A model generated the notes under the pieces. The model ran no database searches. It worked only from the letters and a program-made list of their open reading frames with translations, and had not been told where the DNA came from. The position numbers and the translations under genes are program-made. Below, one piece after another: positions 44,801-53,151 of a stretch of DNA of 64,000 nucleotides. Source of the DNA: Enoplolaimus lenunculus (lineage: Eukaryota > Nematoda > Enoplea > Enoplida > Thoracostomopsidae); the NCBI GenBank assembly GCA_030248215.1, contig JASANG010001228.1, forward strand, positions 79,896 through 143,895. The letters run 5' to 3'. The number at the start of each line of letters is the position of its first letter. Within the stretch, counting starts at the first letter, position 1.

Positions 44801-47659
44801 ACAATACCGTCAAAGAGATGTAGGGAGTCCCAAACGATGATCGCAGCAATGAGTTCCTTACAAGAAGCGATCTCGAAGCGTCATATGCGGAATTCCGCGT
44901 TTTGCAGCAATCTTTGACAATCCGCAAAAGGAATCTGGAAAACACTGCAATAGTTCAACATTTCATTTCGTATTTTAAACAATAATTCCTAACGTTAAAG
45001 CTGTCACATGCTAATACCGTACATCCGTGATTAATGCTGCCGTTAAGATAATTGTAGATGTGTACAAAATGGCTGTTTAGATATGCACCAAATGCAGACA
45101 ATTAAAGTAATTACCAACTCATCTAAATATTTTGCGGGATTCCCACCTTCCGGTATGTCAAGCGTTTCATCTAGCTCATTCCATGCTTTGCCCATTGAAT
45201 CGGGATCCCATTGCTCAACTTTTGGACCATTGCTTTGAATTTTACCAACGTTAACTGCTCTCGAAAATCTTGTTTTGTGGGAACCATTGGTTTTTCTTCG
45301 GTAAGCATTTTTGTGCGTACATTCTCTTAAATTAAAACTGCTACCAAAAGCAAAGCAATAAAATTTTTGATGTGCACAACAGCAAGTTAAAACATGACTT
45401 TTCATTAGAAAATAATAAGAAACCGATTTTTTTAATTCTGTTCGTTGGCACAGTTGTGTCAGCTTAGCTATTATAAGCAAAAATTTTACTAAAACAGCAA
45501 AGACCTACCTCTATATTTGTTGCGCTGGAAAATGACTGAAATAAAACGTAATAGCTACGCGGAAAAAACCAGAAGAAATGTAATCAACACAACTTATTCA
45601 ATGAACAACTGTGTTTGACCTAAGTTTGAACGTTGTTTTGTCTACCTTTCGTGCATAATAGCGAGGCAGTTGCGGAATCAGGGGAGCTCAGTTTCAATTT
45701 GCGCTATTTTCAGTTGCCTTGCATTCAATTAACTACGGTTGGGTAAATTGCTGCATTTTATAATGTTGGTGTTTTTTGTATAGTACACATGAACTGATGT
45801 TCGGCGTTCGCTGTTAGCTCAACTAGCTTGGTCTACGCCGGAACCAAAGCTTGGCGCGTGCAGTTGTTTCACTTAGTCCTGTTTTCCAAGATTTATTTCC
45901 GCTAGCACCTTCGCATTCCTTAAAGTCTTAACTAATTATCAACCGCAGTAGTCGCTGAAGATAGCTCAAGCGACCGAGCTTAGCTGAGCTGTTTTGTAGC
46001 CTAACATTTTTACGCCTGCTCTTAGCGGCGTGTGGTCTTTGGTCACTTTAGTTAACACATTGAATTGCCTGTGGCATTTAGCTGCGGCGACTTCGCCTTG
46101 TAACTGCTTGCTGCGACGATTGGTCGTCCGCAGCGGCTGTTGCGGCGATATACGCCAGCCTATTCAGTGCGGCGTTTAACCAAGTTAAGTACAGCTCGGT
46201 ACCGTTACACATTGTCATGCAACCGTGAGGTAGAAAAGCCATACAGAGCTTCTAAATTTCACTGCAAAATTTTTGCTTCGCACGTTTCTGTGTCCGCCCG
46301 ATCTGTCTAGATTCGTTTTAAATTTTTGCGTTTGGAAAAAGCGTTTCATATATATCTATATTATTAAAGCTGTAACACCCCACATACGTATTTTGGACAA
46401 CTTTCCAACATTACTTTGTTTACAATATTTTCTCATAGAACTGAAATGTGATTGTTCTGTGGAGTGAAAATTTGCATGCCGATTGGTGTGGGTTCGCTTA
46501 CTGTGCGCATTGCTAAACACCCTCTTATTAGTTAAGCGAAAAATTTTCAGTTTACTATCTTTAATTATAAAAGCTGAATAATGTTGCTTGTATAAATTTT
46601 ACAGATCGAACCATTAATCACGGTGGAGAATTGTTCGGCGAAGATTCACTTTGTTTTGAAACCGCAGTTGGAACGTCTGAACGCGCGTTTGTATCGTACG
46701 CATGCCAGCAATGGTTAACAAATCAAATTGAGTTTGAAAATTCCGGTGGCGCGGGATGTTACCGGGTAAAAACATATAAGCATTTTCAATACATGAACGG
46801 AACTTTTAAAATTGGGTTTTTTCCGGTTATTTATCCTTTCTAGCATAAATATATGTTTTTCTCGAAATGTCATATTTCGTGAGCGCATGACGTCATGCAA
46901 ATTTGGATAGCTAATCTCTGACGTATTAACGACAGAAGTTTTGAAAGGTATATATAAAGATCAGGGGCGGAACGTTTTTCTGCGGGACAGCTATAGAGTA
47001 AGCTTACGCTTTACAGACTAAGTTTTTTACTTAGGCTTTAGGCTTAAGCATAAGCTCATTCTTGCGCTTAGGATTAGGCTTAGAAATATGCTTATGCTTC
47101 TGTAACGACCCTGTCTATACATTGGCCTGGGAGATCAAAAGTCTAGGGCCACTTGGGGACATAAACACTGGCGTCCTTAGGCCTATAACTAACATGGACC
47201 AACGAAGCAAATGAATACCCAGGCACTCTGCCATATTATAACAAAATACCCAGACTTTTTAAGTACCGCTGCCACGAGGGCCGCCTTCAAATCTTGATCA
47301 TGAGCGACAATCCTCGAAGCCGCAATCACTACTTGACCTGTTATTCGCCAGGTGCTAAACTGCACGTCGTCCGTCAACTCGTAGTCAAATCAACGACGTA
47401 TCACAACGAAATGGTTCGCGTCGTTGTTGGTGATATCGTTTGTCCTTCTTGTGCGGAAATTTGTGAAAATCGAGGCACTGATTTTAAATGTGAACAAGAC
47501 GTGCCTGGGATCGATTCTGTTGATTATATTGGAAATCCGTGTAGTTTACAGTTGCACGCATCGGCGATGGGACACAATCTTGACGAGCATTCTCGAATTG
47601 TAGTGAGCGGGATGGTGTGGCTTGGGACGATTATAGCTGTGTTGCTGGGTAGAAATTGA
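32823..47659 (+). CDS. LMLN: Leishmanolysin-like zinc metallopeptidase (M8), 5'-partial
   Basis: Exons are 32823-33054, 34907-35024, 35958-36028, 36330-36408, 36940-37047, 37631-37707, 38156-38290, 39476-39559, 40203-40278, 41231-41293, 42094-42151, 46605-46765 and 47264-47659. All internal phases agree, giving about 551 residues. The zinc site is intact: HELLHAL (HExxH, exon 2, split from GF by the intron), the third histidine in LSHFEK (exon 5) and the downstream Met in EVMTG. Other M8 features are HFNCSTLDGAALENEGG, a WG..KGC.F segment and many paired cysteines. The C-terminus has a hydrophobic tail (VVSGMVWLGTIIAVLLG), suggesting membrane or GPI anchoring. It resembles invadolysin of animals, linked to cell migration and division. 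The first exon's start is the least certain and the signal peptide and pro-region were not found. Confidence 0.88.
33183..33438. mobile_element. MITE family F
   Basis: TACACTGTAAGTTCCAG at the left and TGGAATACAGTGTA at the right, with GAGTTGA motifs between. A family E element starts at the same TA as its right end. Lies in an intron of the metallopeptidase gene. Confidence 0.75.
33437..33656. mobile_element. MITE family E, copy 2
   Basis: CAGCAAAAAATGGTGAGTC at the left and GACTCACCATTTTTTGCAG at the right, with the same palindromic GAGTCGAATTTGACTC interior as the copy at 30724. It abuts the family F element, perhaps because both target TA. Confidence 0.75.
33695..34127. mobile_element. 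MITE family D, second full copy
   Basis: TATTGTAGTGACCCGAA at the left and TTCGAGTCACTACAGTA at the right. Collinear with 20934-21355, with scattered substitutions and small indels. Confidence 0.75.
35053..35523 (+). mobile_element. MITE family A with its left half tandemly amplified
   Basis: Five left ends (GGCCAATGTAAA) occur at 35053, 35122, 35197, 35272 and 35347, spaced 69, 75, 75 and 75 bp. Only the last continues to a normal right end (ATTACATGGGCC). The 6-bp spacing difference is exactly one CCTAAG hexamer. Flanking octamers GACATAAC and AACATCAA match weakly (five of eight). The element begins 28 bp after the donor of the HELLHAL exon. Confidence 0.85.
35540..35791. mobile_element. 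Family H element, partial
   Basis: Right end CTCCGGTTGCACCCTGG and upstream CCGGCTCCG motifs and CAACACATTGCAGATATTTGG match the copy at 47978. The left end is degraded. Confidence 0.5.
36527..36732. mobile_element. MITE family E, copy 3
   Basis: CAGTGCAAAAAATGGTGAG and CTCACCATTTTTGGCTGTACTG ends. The two arms pair through GCTTTTCCTGAC and GTCAGGAAAAGC, a block specific to this copy. Lies in a metallopeptidase intron. Confidence 0.75.
37781..37922 (+). mobile_element. tRNA-like element, truncated copy
   Basis: Right part only of the element at 30026: GAGCCCCCTCGAGCTCC, A box TATAGCTCAGTGG, CTCCCACCC loop and end ATGTGAGAAAAGATTA. The B-box region (GGGGATCGAATC) is partly preserved. A short direct repeat of TATGAAAATTAAAATTGTTT lies immediately upstream. 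Confidence 0.55.
38340..38700. repeat. Family A/B remnants in a metallopeptidase intron
   Basis: About 38365-38465 has TTAGGC-type hexamers in both orientations (GGCTTAGGTTTAGG, CCTAAGCCTAAG). About 38638-38690 has a family A left end (GGACCAATGTATAGAACAGG) without a right end. Confidence 0.5.
38894..39162 (+). mobile_element. Element with inverted ends enclosing a tRNA-like unit, copy 2
   Basis: Full-length copy of the 30026 element: TAACCCCTTCTCACAT at the left, tRNA-like unit with TATAGCTGAGTGG and GAGTTCGAATCC at about 39050-39118, and ATGTGAGAAAGGGTTA at the right. The two copies are about 95% alike by eye. Confidence 0.7.
40010..40133 (+). mobile_element. MITE family A, right half
   Basis: CATTCCTAAACC through AAGCTTACTCTATTGTAGTCC to CCGTTCCGCCCCTGATCTTT and ACATGGACC. 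The left end is missing. Confidence 0.55.
40409..40664. mobile_element. MITE family F
   Basis: ACACTGCAAATTCCAGTGAG at the left and CTGGAATTTTTACAGTG at the right. The interior runs in the opposite sense to the copy at 33183. Confidence 0.7.
41611..41858. mobile_element. MITE family F
   Basis: TCTCTGTAAATTTCAGTGAG at the left and ATTGGAATTTACAGTG at the right. It begins about 320 bp after the CPLWDVQ exon of the metallopeptidase. About 70 bp further on, 41925-42035 is a fragment of family D (AATAAATATCAGT block). Confidence 0.7.
43270..45310 (-). pseudogene. Decayed pogo/Tigger-type DDE transposase
   Basis: Minus-strand pieces in order: a basic N-terminal piece with QWDPDSMGKAW (about 45200), a helix-turn-helix piece IPHMTLRDRF (about 44890), the first catalytic block MYNVDETGVQL (about 44490), an IIFKGSRLL stretch (about 44400), and the block VVNMDSHSSHNSEV followed by LPSHTSNYSQNLDVSIF (44100-44250). 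These are the order and motifs of DDE_1 (pogo/Tigger/CENP-B-like) transposases. The pieces lie in different frames with stops between them, so the gene is dead. It sits antisense in the 42152-46604 intron of the metallopeptidase. No terminal repeats identified. Confidence 0.8.
45500..46350. other. Intron sequence with nothing recognised
   Basis: Part of the large metallopeptidase intron. It is more GC-rich than its surroundings (45800-46200) but shows no open coding stretch or matching repeat in this window. Confidence 0.5.
46360..46520 (+). repeat. Dispersed ~165-bp repeat, family G, copy 2
   Basis: Collinear with 31237-31400 (CACATACGTATTTTGGACAA, CTTTCCAACATTACTTTGTT). It ends about 85 bp upstream of the 46605 exon. 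Confidence 0.6.
46947..47127 (-). mobile_element. MITE family A
   Basis: Reverse orientation: AAAGATCAGGGGCGGAACG at the left, CTATACATTGGCC at the right, TTAGGCTTAGAAATATGCTT inside. It occupies most of the last intron of the metallopeptidase. Confidence 0.7.
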
Positions 47660-47977
47660 AATTAAATTTTCAAATATGCCTAATTTTAGGATCTCACAAA
47701 TTTTGCAAAACCAGGTCATTTCTTATTGTGTGTGGTGAAAAATACCAGAGCCAGAGGTCAACAAAACTTTCAGGAACCTGGAGGTGACGCGGAATTTAGT
47801 TTCAACAGGTCTTAATTTGCTGAAAAATGTTCGCCCCTGATCTATACATGAACCATAAAAACTCGTACTTCAAACTTCAAAGCAAAACGGACATATTTAT
47901 TAAAATATGCAAACAACAAGCAGCATAAACATTCTACAACCAAATCATTGCATTCTCAACGCACTTAATATGGACAT

Positions 47978-48329
47978 CAGGGTACAACCGGAGGTCTGCC
48001 TCCGGCTATGACAGAAAATCGGGCTCCGGCAAAATTTTTGCCGAAGGTTCCGGCAATTTCGGTAGTAAAATTTTGCAAAATTATGCAAAATTTATCTGTT
48101 TCGTTGCGTTTCGATTTACTTTTGTCGCCATTTTCAGGAAAGAATTTCCGAAAATTCGCAGATATAATTAGCGTAAAACCAAACAAACTAACAACATATT
48201 GAAGATATTGGCTAAAATTAAATAGTTAACATCATCGTTACTAATTGATTTCGCCTCACCTCCGGCTCCGGCAAATTTCGTTGACCTCCGGCTCCGGCTT
48301 CTGTATTTTTCAGCTCCGGTTGCACCCTG
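47978..48329. mobile_element. hAT-like element, family H, reference copy
   Basis: Starts CAGGGTACAACCGGAGG and ends CTCCGGTTGCACCCTG. Flanked by ATGGACAT (47970-47977) and ATGAACAT (48330-48337), seven of eight identical. It carries CCGGCTCCGG motifs near both ends. No coding frame. A related fragment without ends lies at about 47690-47810. Confidence 0.8.
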
Positions 48330-48520
48330 ATGAACATATGCAATATACACTATAGCATCCACCTTAACACAAAAACTGACTCAAACTTTGATAAAGGTTA
48401 CTAGCACCATTTACGGCTGACTTTGCCGCTCATATTTCAACTGGAACAGTACCGTCCCCGAAACTTTCCAAACTGGTTTAATCCTAAACAGGCAAAAATC
48501 GAACGTCATATACATGCATG

Positions 48521-48666
48521 GGCCAATGTAAAGAACATTGGCGGAACAGTATTTTACAAGCATATTCCTAAGCCTAAGCCAAGCAAAAAAATTAGTCTAA
48601 ACCTTTTAAGCTTACTCAATTGCAGTCCCACAGAAAAACGTTCCGCTCCTTATCTTTACATAGGCC
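48521..48666 (+). mobile_element. MITE family A
   Basis: Starts GGCCAATGTAAAGAACATTG and ends ATCTTTACATAGGCC. Flanking octamers CATGCATG and GAACCATG match at five positions. Short hexamer array. Confidence 0.65.
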
Positions 48667-48853
48667 GAACCATGAAACAATTCTCGTGATTGCACAACTT
48701 TAGCATATCTTATTTAGTGGAATGACTGCTGGGAGACCAAGAAACAGTGGACTCTGAGACTGCGCAATGCTTAGACTTATGCTTCGGTTTAGGCTTATGC
48801 TTACTGCAGGCAAGCTCCCCATAGTTCACATCAGCCACGGATTTGATCAGAAT

Positions 48854-49217
48854 CTACTGTAATTTTCCAAGTATAGAATCCGAACTTTTACTGCTAGCGG
48901 TACGAGACATCACGGCTGTCGTTTTTGAATCGTTTGACGGTGCACTCGTAACTGCAGCTGGTTGCTCGTCAATATTCACCAAATTGTCGTTGTCATTATT
49001 GTCATTTGCTTTTCTTCGCGTCTTTGAACCAAACGCTGTGTGTGTACCACGAACCCTAAAATATTTTCAACAGTTGTAATACTGAAATTAGGTTCATATA
49101 TACATACCGAAGTTGCACTGATTATATATACCTGTAGAGCACATTATAGAGGCATGTCAACTGGAAGAACAGACTTGTGTGGACATCGAAATTGTGGGAC
49201 AAGACTTCAGGCTTACA
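48854..49217 (-). CDS. Probable 3'-terminal exons of an unidentified gene
   Basis: Terminal exon 48854-49055: acceptor TTTTAG, then an open frame of 67 codons starting VRGTHTAFGSKTRRK, followed by an Asn/Asp-rich acidic stretch and a Ser-rich tail, ending TAG. A possible preceding exon at 49132-49217 (acceptor CTAAG, donor GTATAT) reads ...LTCLYNVLYR and ends in phase 2, which matches the terminal exon's start. The biased composition and phase agreement support coding. The family is not recognised and no earlier exons were found. Confidence 0.45.
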
Positions 49218-49534
49218 CTTAGTGGACAGACCCTTATAGGTACGGGTTACTAGCGGAATTCAAGGTGTCAGTATGTCACAGCAATATAATATATTTTTAA
49301 GTTTTGAAGTCTTAAATTCACAAATTACGAGTTGTTAAGTTTTGAATTGTAAAATTCAACCCGTCAAACTACACGAAATGGGCCAGAATTGAACAAGTCC
49401 ATATCCCGCAATTTTACCTGTAGTTATCAATTGAAAGACAACTCGAGGCGTTTAATAGACACAGTTTGCTCGTTACACAGTTTAGTTTGTGTTGTATGTT
49501 CTATTTTCAAACTGACGATAGGTGCTACGTAATT

Positions 49535-49724
49535 GGACCAATGTATCGAACAGAGTCGTATCAGTAGTGGAAGCATAAATATTCGTAAGCCTAAGCCTAA
49601 GCGTAAGAATAACCTCATACCTATGCCTAAGTGTAAGCCTAAACAAAAACATTAGTCGAAAGCTCAAGCTTACTCTATTGGAGTCCCGCTGAAAAACGTT
49701 CCACGCTTGATATTTACATGGGCC
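49535..49724 (+). mobile_element. MITE family A, diverged
   Basis: GGACCAATGTATCGAACAG at the left, TATTTACATGGGCC at the right, CCTAAGCCTAAGCGTAAG inside. No target duplication evident. Confidence 0.6.
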
Positions 49725-50163
49725 CAAAATCAGTGAATAGATGAATATATGCAGGCATCGATATCACGCTCCTAATACACGGCCCATATGGGTTAAAAAT
49801 TGGTACCAACTACGGTTCCAGCACACTTTTATTTCCGCAGATACCGCCCAATTCCCACGCAGACCTCAACCAATAACAACAAGGGGGCTGTGCAAAATCG
49901 GAAGTCATTTTCCAGGGTTTTTAGGATATTTTTCGCAAATTTTTGCAGGTTTTTGTTTAGGGGGATCATTAACCCATTTTATCAGCGACACTGAAATTTA
50001 ATATTAAGCTCTGAAACGAAAACTGTTCGCTGTTCATATACGTAAATTTCAAAACTTAACGATGTATTGCACAATACATAAACACTATAAGTAAGCAGAA
50101 TGAACAAACGGACAGATTTGTTTCAAAGTTATGGTAATAATTATAGATAAACATAGTTTGAAC

Positions 50164-50341
50164 GCCCCATGTATAGAACAGGACCGGAACAGTAGTATAA
50201 GTATGTTCTTAAGCCTGAGCCTAATCGTAAGGACGAGCCTAAGCCTATTCCTAAGCCTAAGCAAAAAATTACTCTATAGATTAAACTGACTCTAGTACAG
50301 CCCCTCCGGAAAACAATCCGACCCAGTTCTATACTTGTACC
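50164..50341 (+). mobile_element. Family A-related MITE with near-perfect 8-bp duplication
   Basis: GCCCCATGTATAGAACAGG at the left and CAGTTCTATACTTGTACC at the right. Flanked by GTTTGAAC (50156-50163) and GTTTCAAC (50342-50349), seven of eight identical. Same subfamily as 32388. Confidence 0.75.
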
Positions 50342-51132
50342 GTTTCAACTATTGCCGTGTTTGGATCAGGATCACGAAGCCGCTATATTGAAAACGGATC
50401 TAACATTGAACAAAATGTAAACAAAATTTTTTAATCAAAATTACACGTTTTACGGTTCAAATTTGGTCAGATTTTCTCAAGGTTTTTGCGTACATTTTGA
50501 ACGGGGCGTCCGAAAATTTCCAGGTTTTTCCAGGTTACAATGGCAAAATTCCAGGTTTTTTTGTAGGAATTTCCAGGTTACAGCCATCGTGCAAAAAAGA
50601 CCCGAAACTTACCTATTATTAACAGGCGTTGTTCGCTTTCGCTGTCGTATCCTAAAATCAAAATTACACAAATCGTAAATATATAATTTACTGACAATAA
50701 AACAAATACAGCGCTGTTTAAATACTAATAATTTCAAATTTTAGAAATTTGAACTTGAAATTTTTGTTTTAGATTCTAATGGTCATTTTTAAACTTTGAA
50801 AATGATCCTTTACAAAAATATATCGCCGCTTTTTTATTAATAATTTCAAATTTTAAAAATTTGAGTTTAAACGTTGTGTTTTCGATTTCACTCGTCATTT
50901 GCTCGAAAGATCAGCGGTAACACGAGGAAATCTGGCCCACTTGTAAAACAGCCAACAGGTATCGTATCCAAATCCGCATCCTTCCTGGTCAACACAACCA
51001 CTCCATAAATAACTGACCACAGAGCGTTTACTGTTACAACTTAACGAGAACACAAAGGTATTGAACAGGTTTATAAACTGTAATCACCAGAAATCTTGGA
51101 ATTCAGAAATAGCACCCTGATACTCACACATT

Positions 51133-51275
51133 TACACCGCAAAAATGGTGAGCCAAATTGACTCTCTCCAAAATAGGCTTTTCCAGATTATCTAAACTGA
51201 GTTAAAATTCGGCTCCGCCAGAGTCATGTTCGACTAAGTAGTGAGTCGAATTTGACTCACCATTTTTTGCAGTGT
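51133..51275. mobile_element. MITE family E, internally deleted copy
   Basis: TACACCGCAAAAATGGTGAG at the left and CACCATTTTTTGCAGTG at the right, but the right arm lacks the CGAAATAGGCT block. It is therefore shorter than the other three copies. Confidence 0.65.
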
Positions 51276-52045
51276 CCTTGCTTCAAAAGTTAACCTAGCG
51301 GTTTCAACTGGGCTATAATCCGTAGCAAAAATAATTCTTTAAACTCATACCCACCACAAGTAAAATTCTAGCTACAGCCATGCTCTGGAACACAGTAAGC
51401 GAACCAAACACGGGGGGTAACTTCGCAAAAGATGCGTACACATTGGCTCTTGCACAATATTTCTGGCCACAAGACGGGGGAGGGTTGGCTGCTTCGTTTC
51501 CGCTTGGGCGCCAGTGCCCTGTAAAAATATATTTTGTCTCCCAGTGATCTTTACAAACGATAAATATACCAACACTTACTCTTTTGCGTATAGGCTATTC
51601 TACGTTGTTGTTTTAAAACGCAAGTTCTGTACATATATATTACGCAGATTTCGTTCATTTATTAATATATATGATGTTGCACTGCAAACAACATACTGCA
51701 GTTTAATATATAAATATATATATTTATATATAATATATATGAATATATATAAATATACATATGTGAATATATATTGCAGAAATATATGTTTATTGCAGAA
51801 ATTTCACAATTTGCAGCAACGATTTTAACAGTAAATAGTGCGGATTTTATTCTGTAAGGATTCTGTTTGTGGTTTTAAAACTTTTTAATGAGACGACACA
51901 AAAATTTTTCCTTTCAAATTACGCAACCGCTATCACGAGTAAATTCTCTCGAATTGGCCATTAGCATAGCGCCAGATAAACAAAATTTCGCCAACATGGC
52001 GAGCATAGAATATCCTTGGCAAGCTCTGAGTCTGAGTCCATGTTT

Positions 52046-52568
52046 GGGCGGTGCTATACTTGTCGTGCAGCGCCGTCCATTATTGTCAATCACCGTGTGA
52101 TATTATACGCGGTCAATTCGCACACTATACCGCACGGCAGGGTTGCAACCGGAACTAGATTTAATCGGAAGCGGAATCGGAATCAAATTTATCTGTCGGA
52201 ACCGGAATCGGAATCAAGTTTTAGTAATTCTATTAAAAAGTTAAAGGTGTATGAGGTTAAACTTTTGTTGCAGTATGGATGTTTCCTTTACTGTTCACTG
52301 TTTCAGCAAAAATTGTTTACATAGCTGAAGGAATACACGCAACAACTCGGAATATTTACCAAGAAAAAACCAACAGAATAATTGCAAATGAACGAAACAA
52401 AATCAAACAAGCAAAATCGTAAGTTCAATCATCTTAAAAAGTCATGACCGAAAAAAGTCAGATTTACGCCATCGGAACAGCAGTCAGCCGGAATCGGAAT
52501 TCCAATGGAACCATGCCGCACGGTGACGCATGGAACCAAACGACGCTACGAAAAGTATAGCACCACCC
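52046..52568. mobile_element. Relative of the minisatellite-bearing MITE, split by an insertion
   Basis: Left part GGGCGGTGCTATACTTGTCG...CGCACGG (52046-52137) and right part TGACGCATGG...AAAAGTATAGCACCACCC (52524-52568) are the two ends of one element, interrupted by 52138-52515. It contains GCGCCGTCCATTATTGTC once, with no tandem array. Confidence 0.7.
52138..52515. mobile_element. hAT-like element, family H, nested insertion
   Basis: Starts CAGGGTTGCAACCGGAAC and ends AATGGAACCATG. Bounded by an exact 8-bp duplication CCGCACGG (52130-52137 and 52516-52523). CGGAATCGG motifs lie near both ends, as in the 17270 copy. Confidence 0.8.
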
Positions 52569-52844
52569 TTAATTATAGGTGCCTTTAAATTGGAAACGGA
52601 GAGACATGGTAGATGGACTGAAAGGTCTAGGCTAATGATTAGGCTAAGACTTATGTTTAGGCTCATAACCATACTTTGATAGTTCACAATGGCTAAAGAA
52701 TATATCCACAGCCTGCTGCATGTTTGACCGACCCCAAATTGTTTAAATGTTACACACTTTTGTCTAGAGTTTAATCATCAAATCTTCACTAAACCCAACC
52801 ATAAATATTGATTATCAGAAACTAAAGCTGCATCTATGAGCTTT

Positions 52845-53109
52845 GCACGCTGTAATTTTCGAGGTCATTTGAACTCTGAATGAGTTGAATCACTTCGTCT
52901 GAGTTAGGCCTATCAGAACTCACACTTCTGACATGATTCAACTCATTCTAAGTTACTTAATCAACTCACCCAGTGTTAACTTAACTCAGAGTGAGAATCA
53001 ACTCTACTCAGAGTGAGTTAATGTTCACTGATCGTATTAGATCACAAATCACTAATTCGCTATTTCAATTAATTATTTAATCAATCAACTCATTGGAATT
53101 TACAGTGTA
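52845..53109. mobile_element. MITE family F just upstream of FKBP2
   Basis: GCACGCTGTAATTTTCGAGG at the left and ATTGGAATTTACAGTGTA at the right, with GAGTTGA motifs inside. Its right TA (53108-53109) is 42 bases before the FKBP2 ATG, so it must lie in the 5' UTR or core promoter. Confidence 0.75.
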
Positions 53110-53151
53110 GTAGCATTTTTGATACTTAATTATATCCAAAAAATATTCAAT

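Larger units (their letters stand above)
49218..52844. other. Intergenic or intronic region dominated by small transposons
   Basis: Contains the elements listed at 49535, 50164, 51133 and 52046. The remainder has an ATATAT-rich stretch at 51700-51800 and TTTTTCCAGGTT-type direct repeats at about 50500-50580. No gene recognised. Confidence 0.5.
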
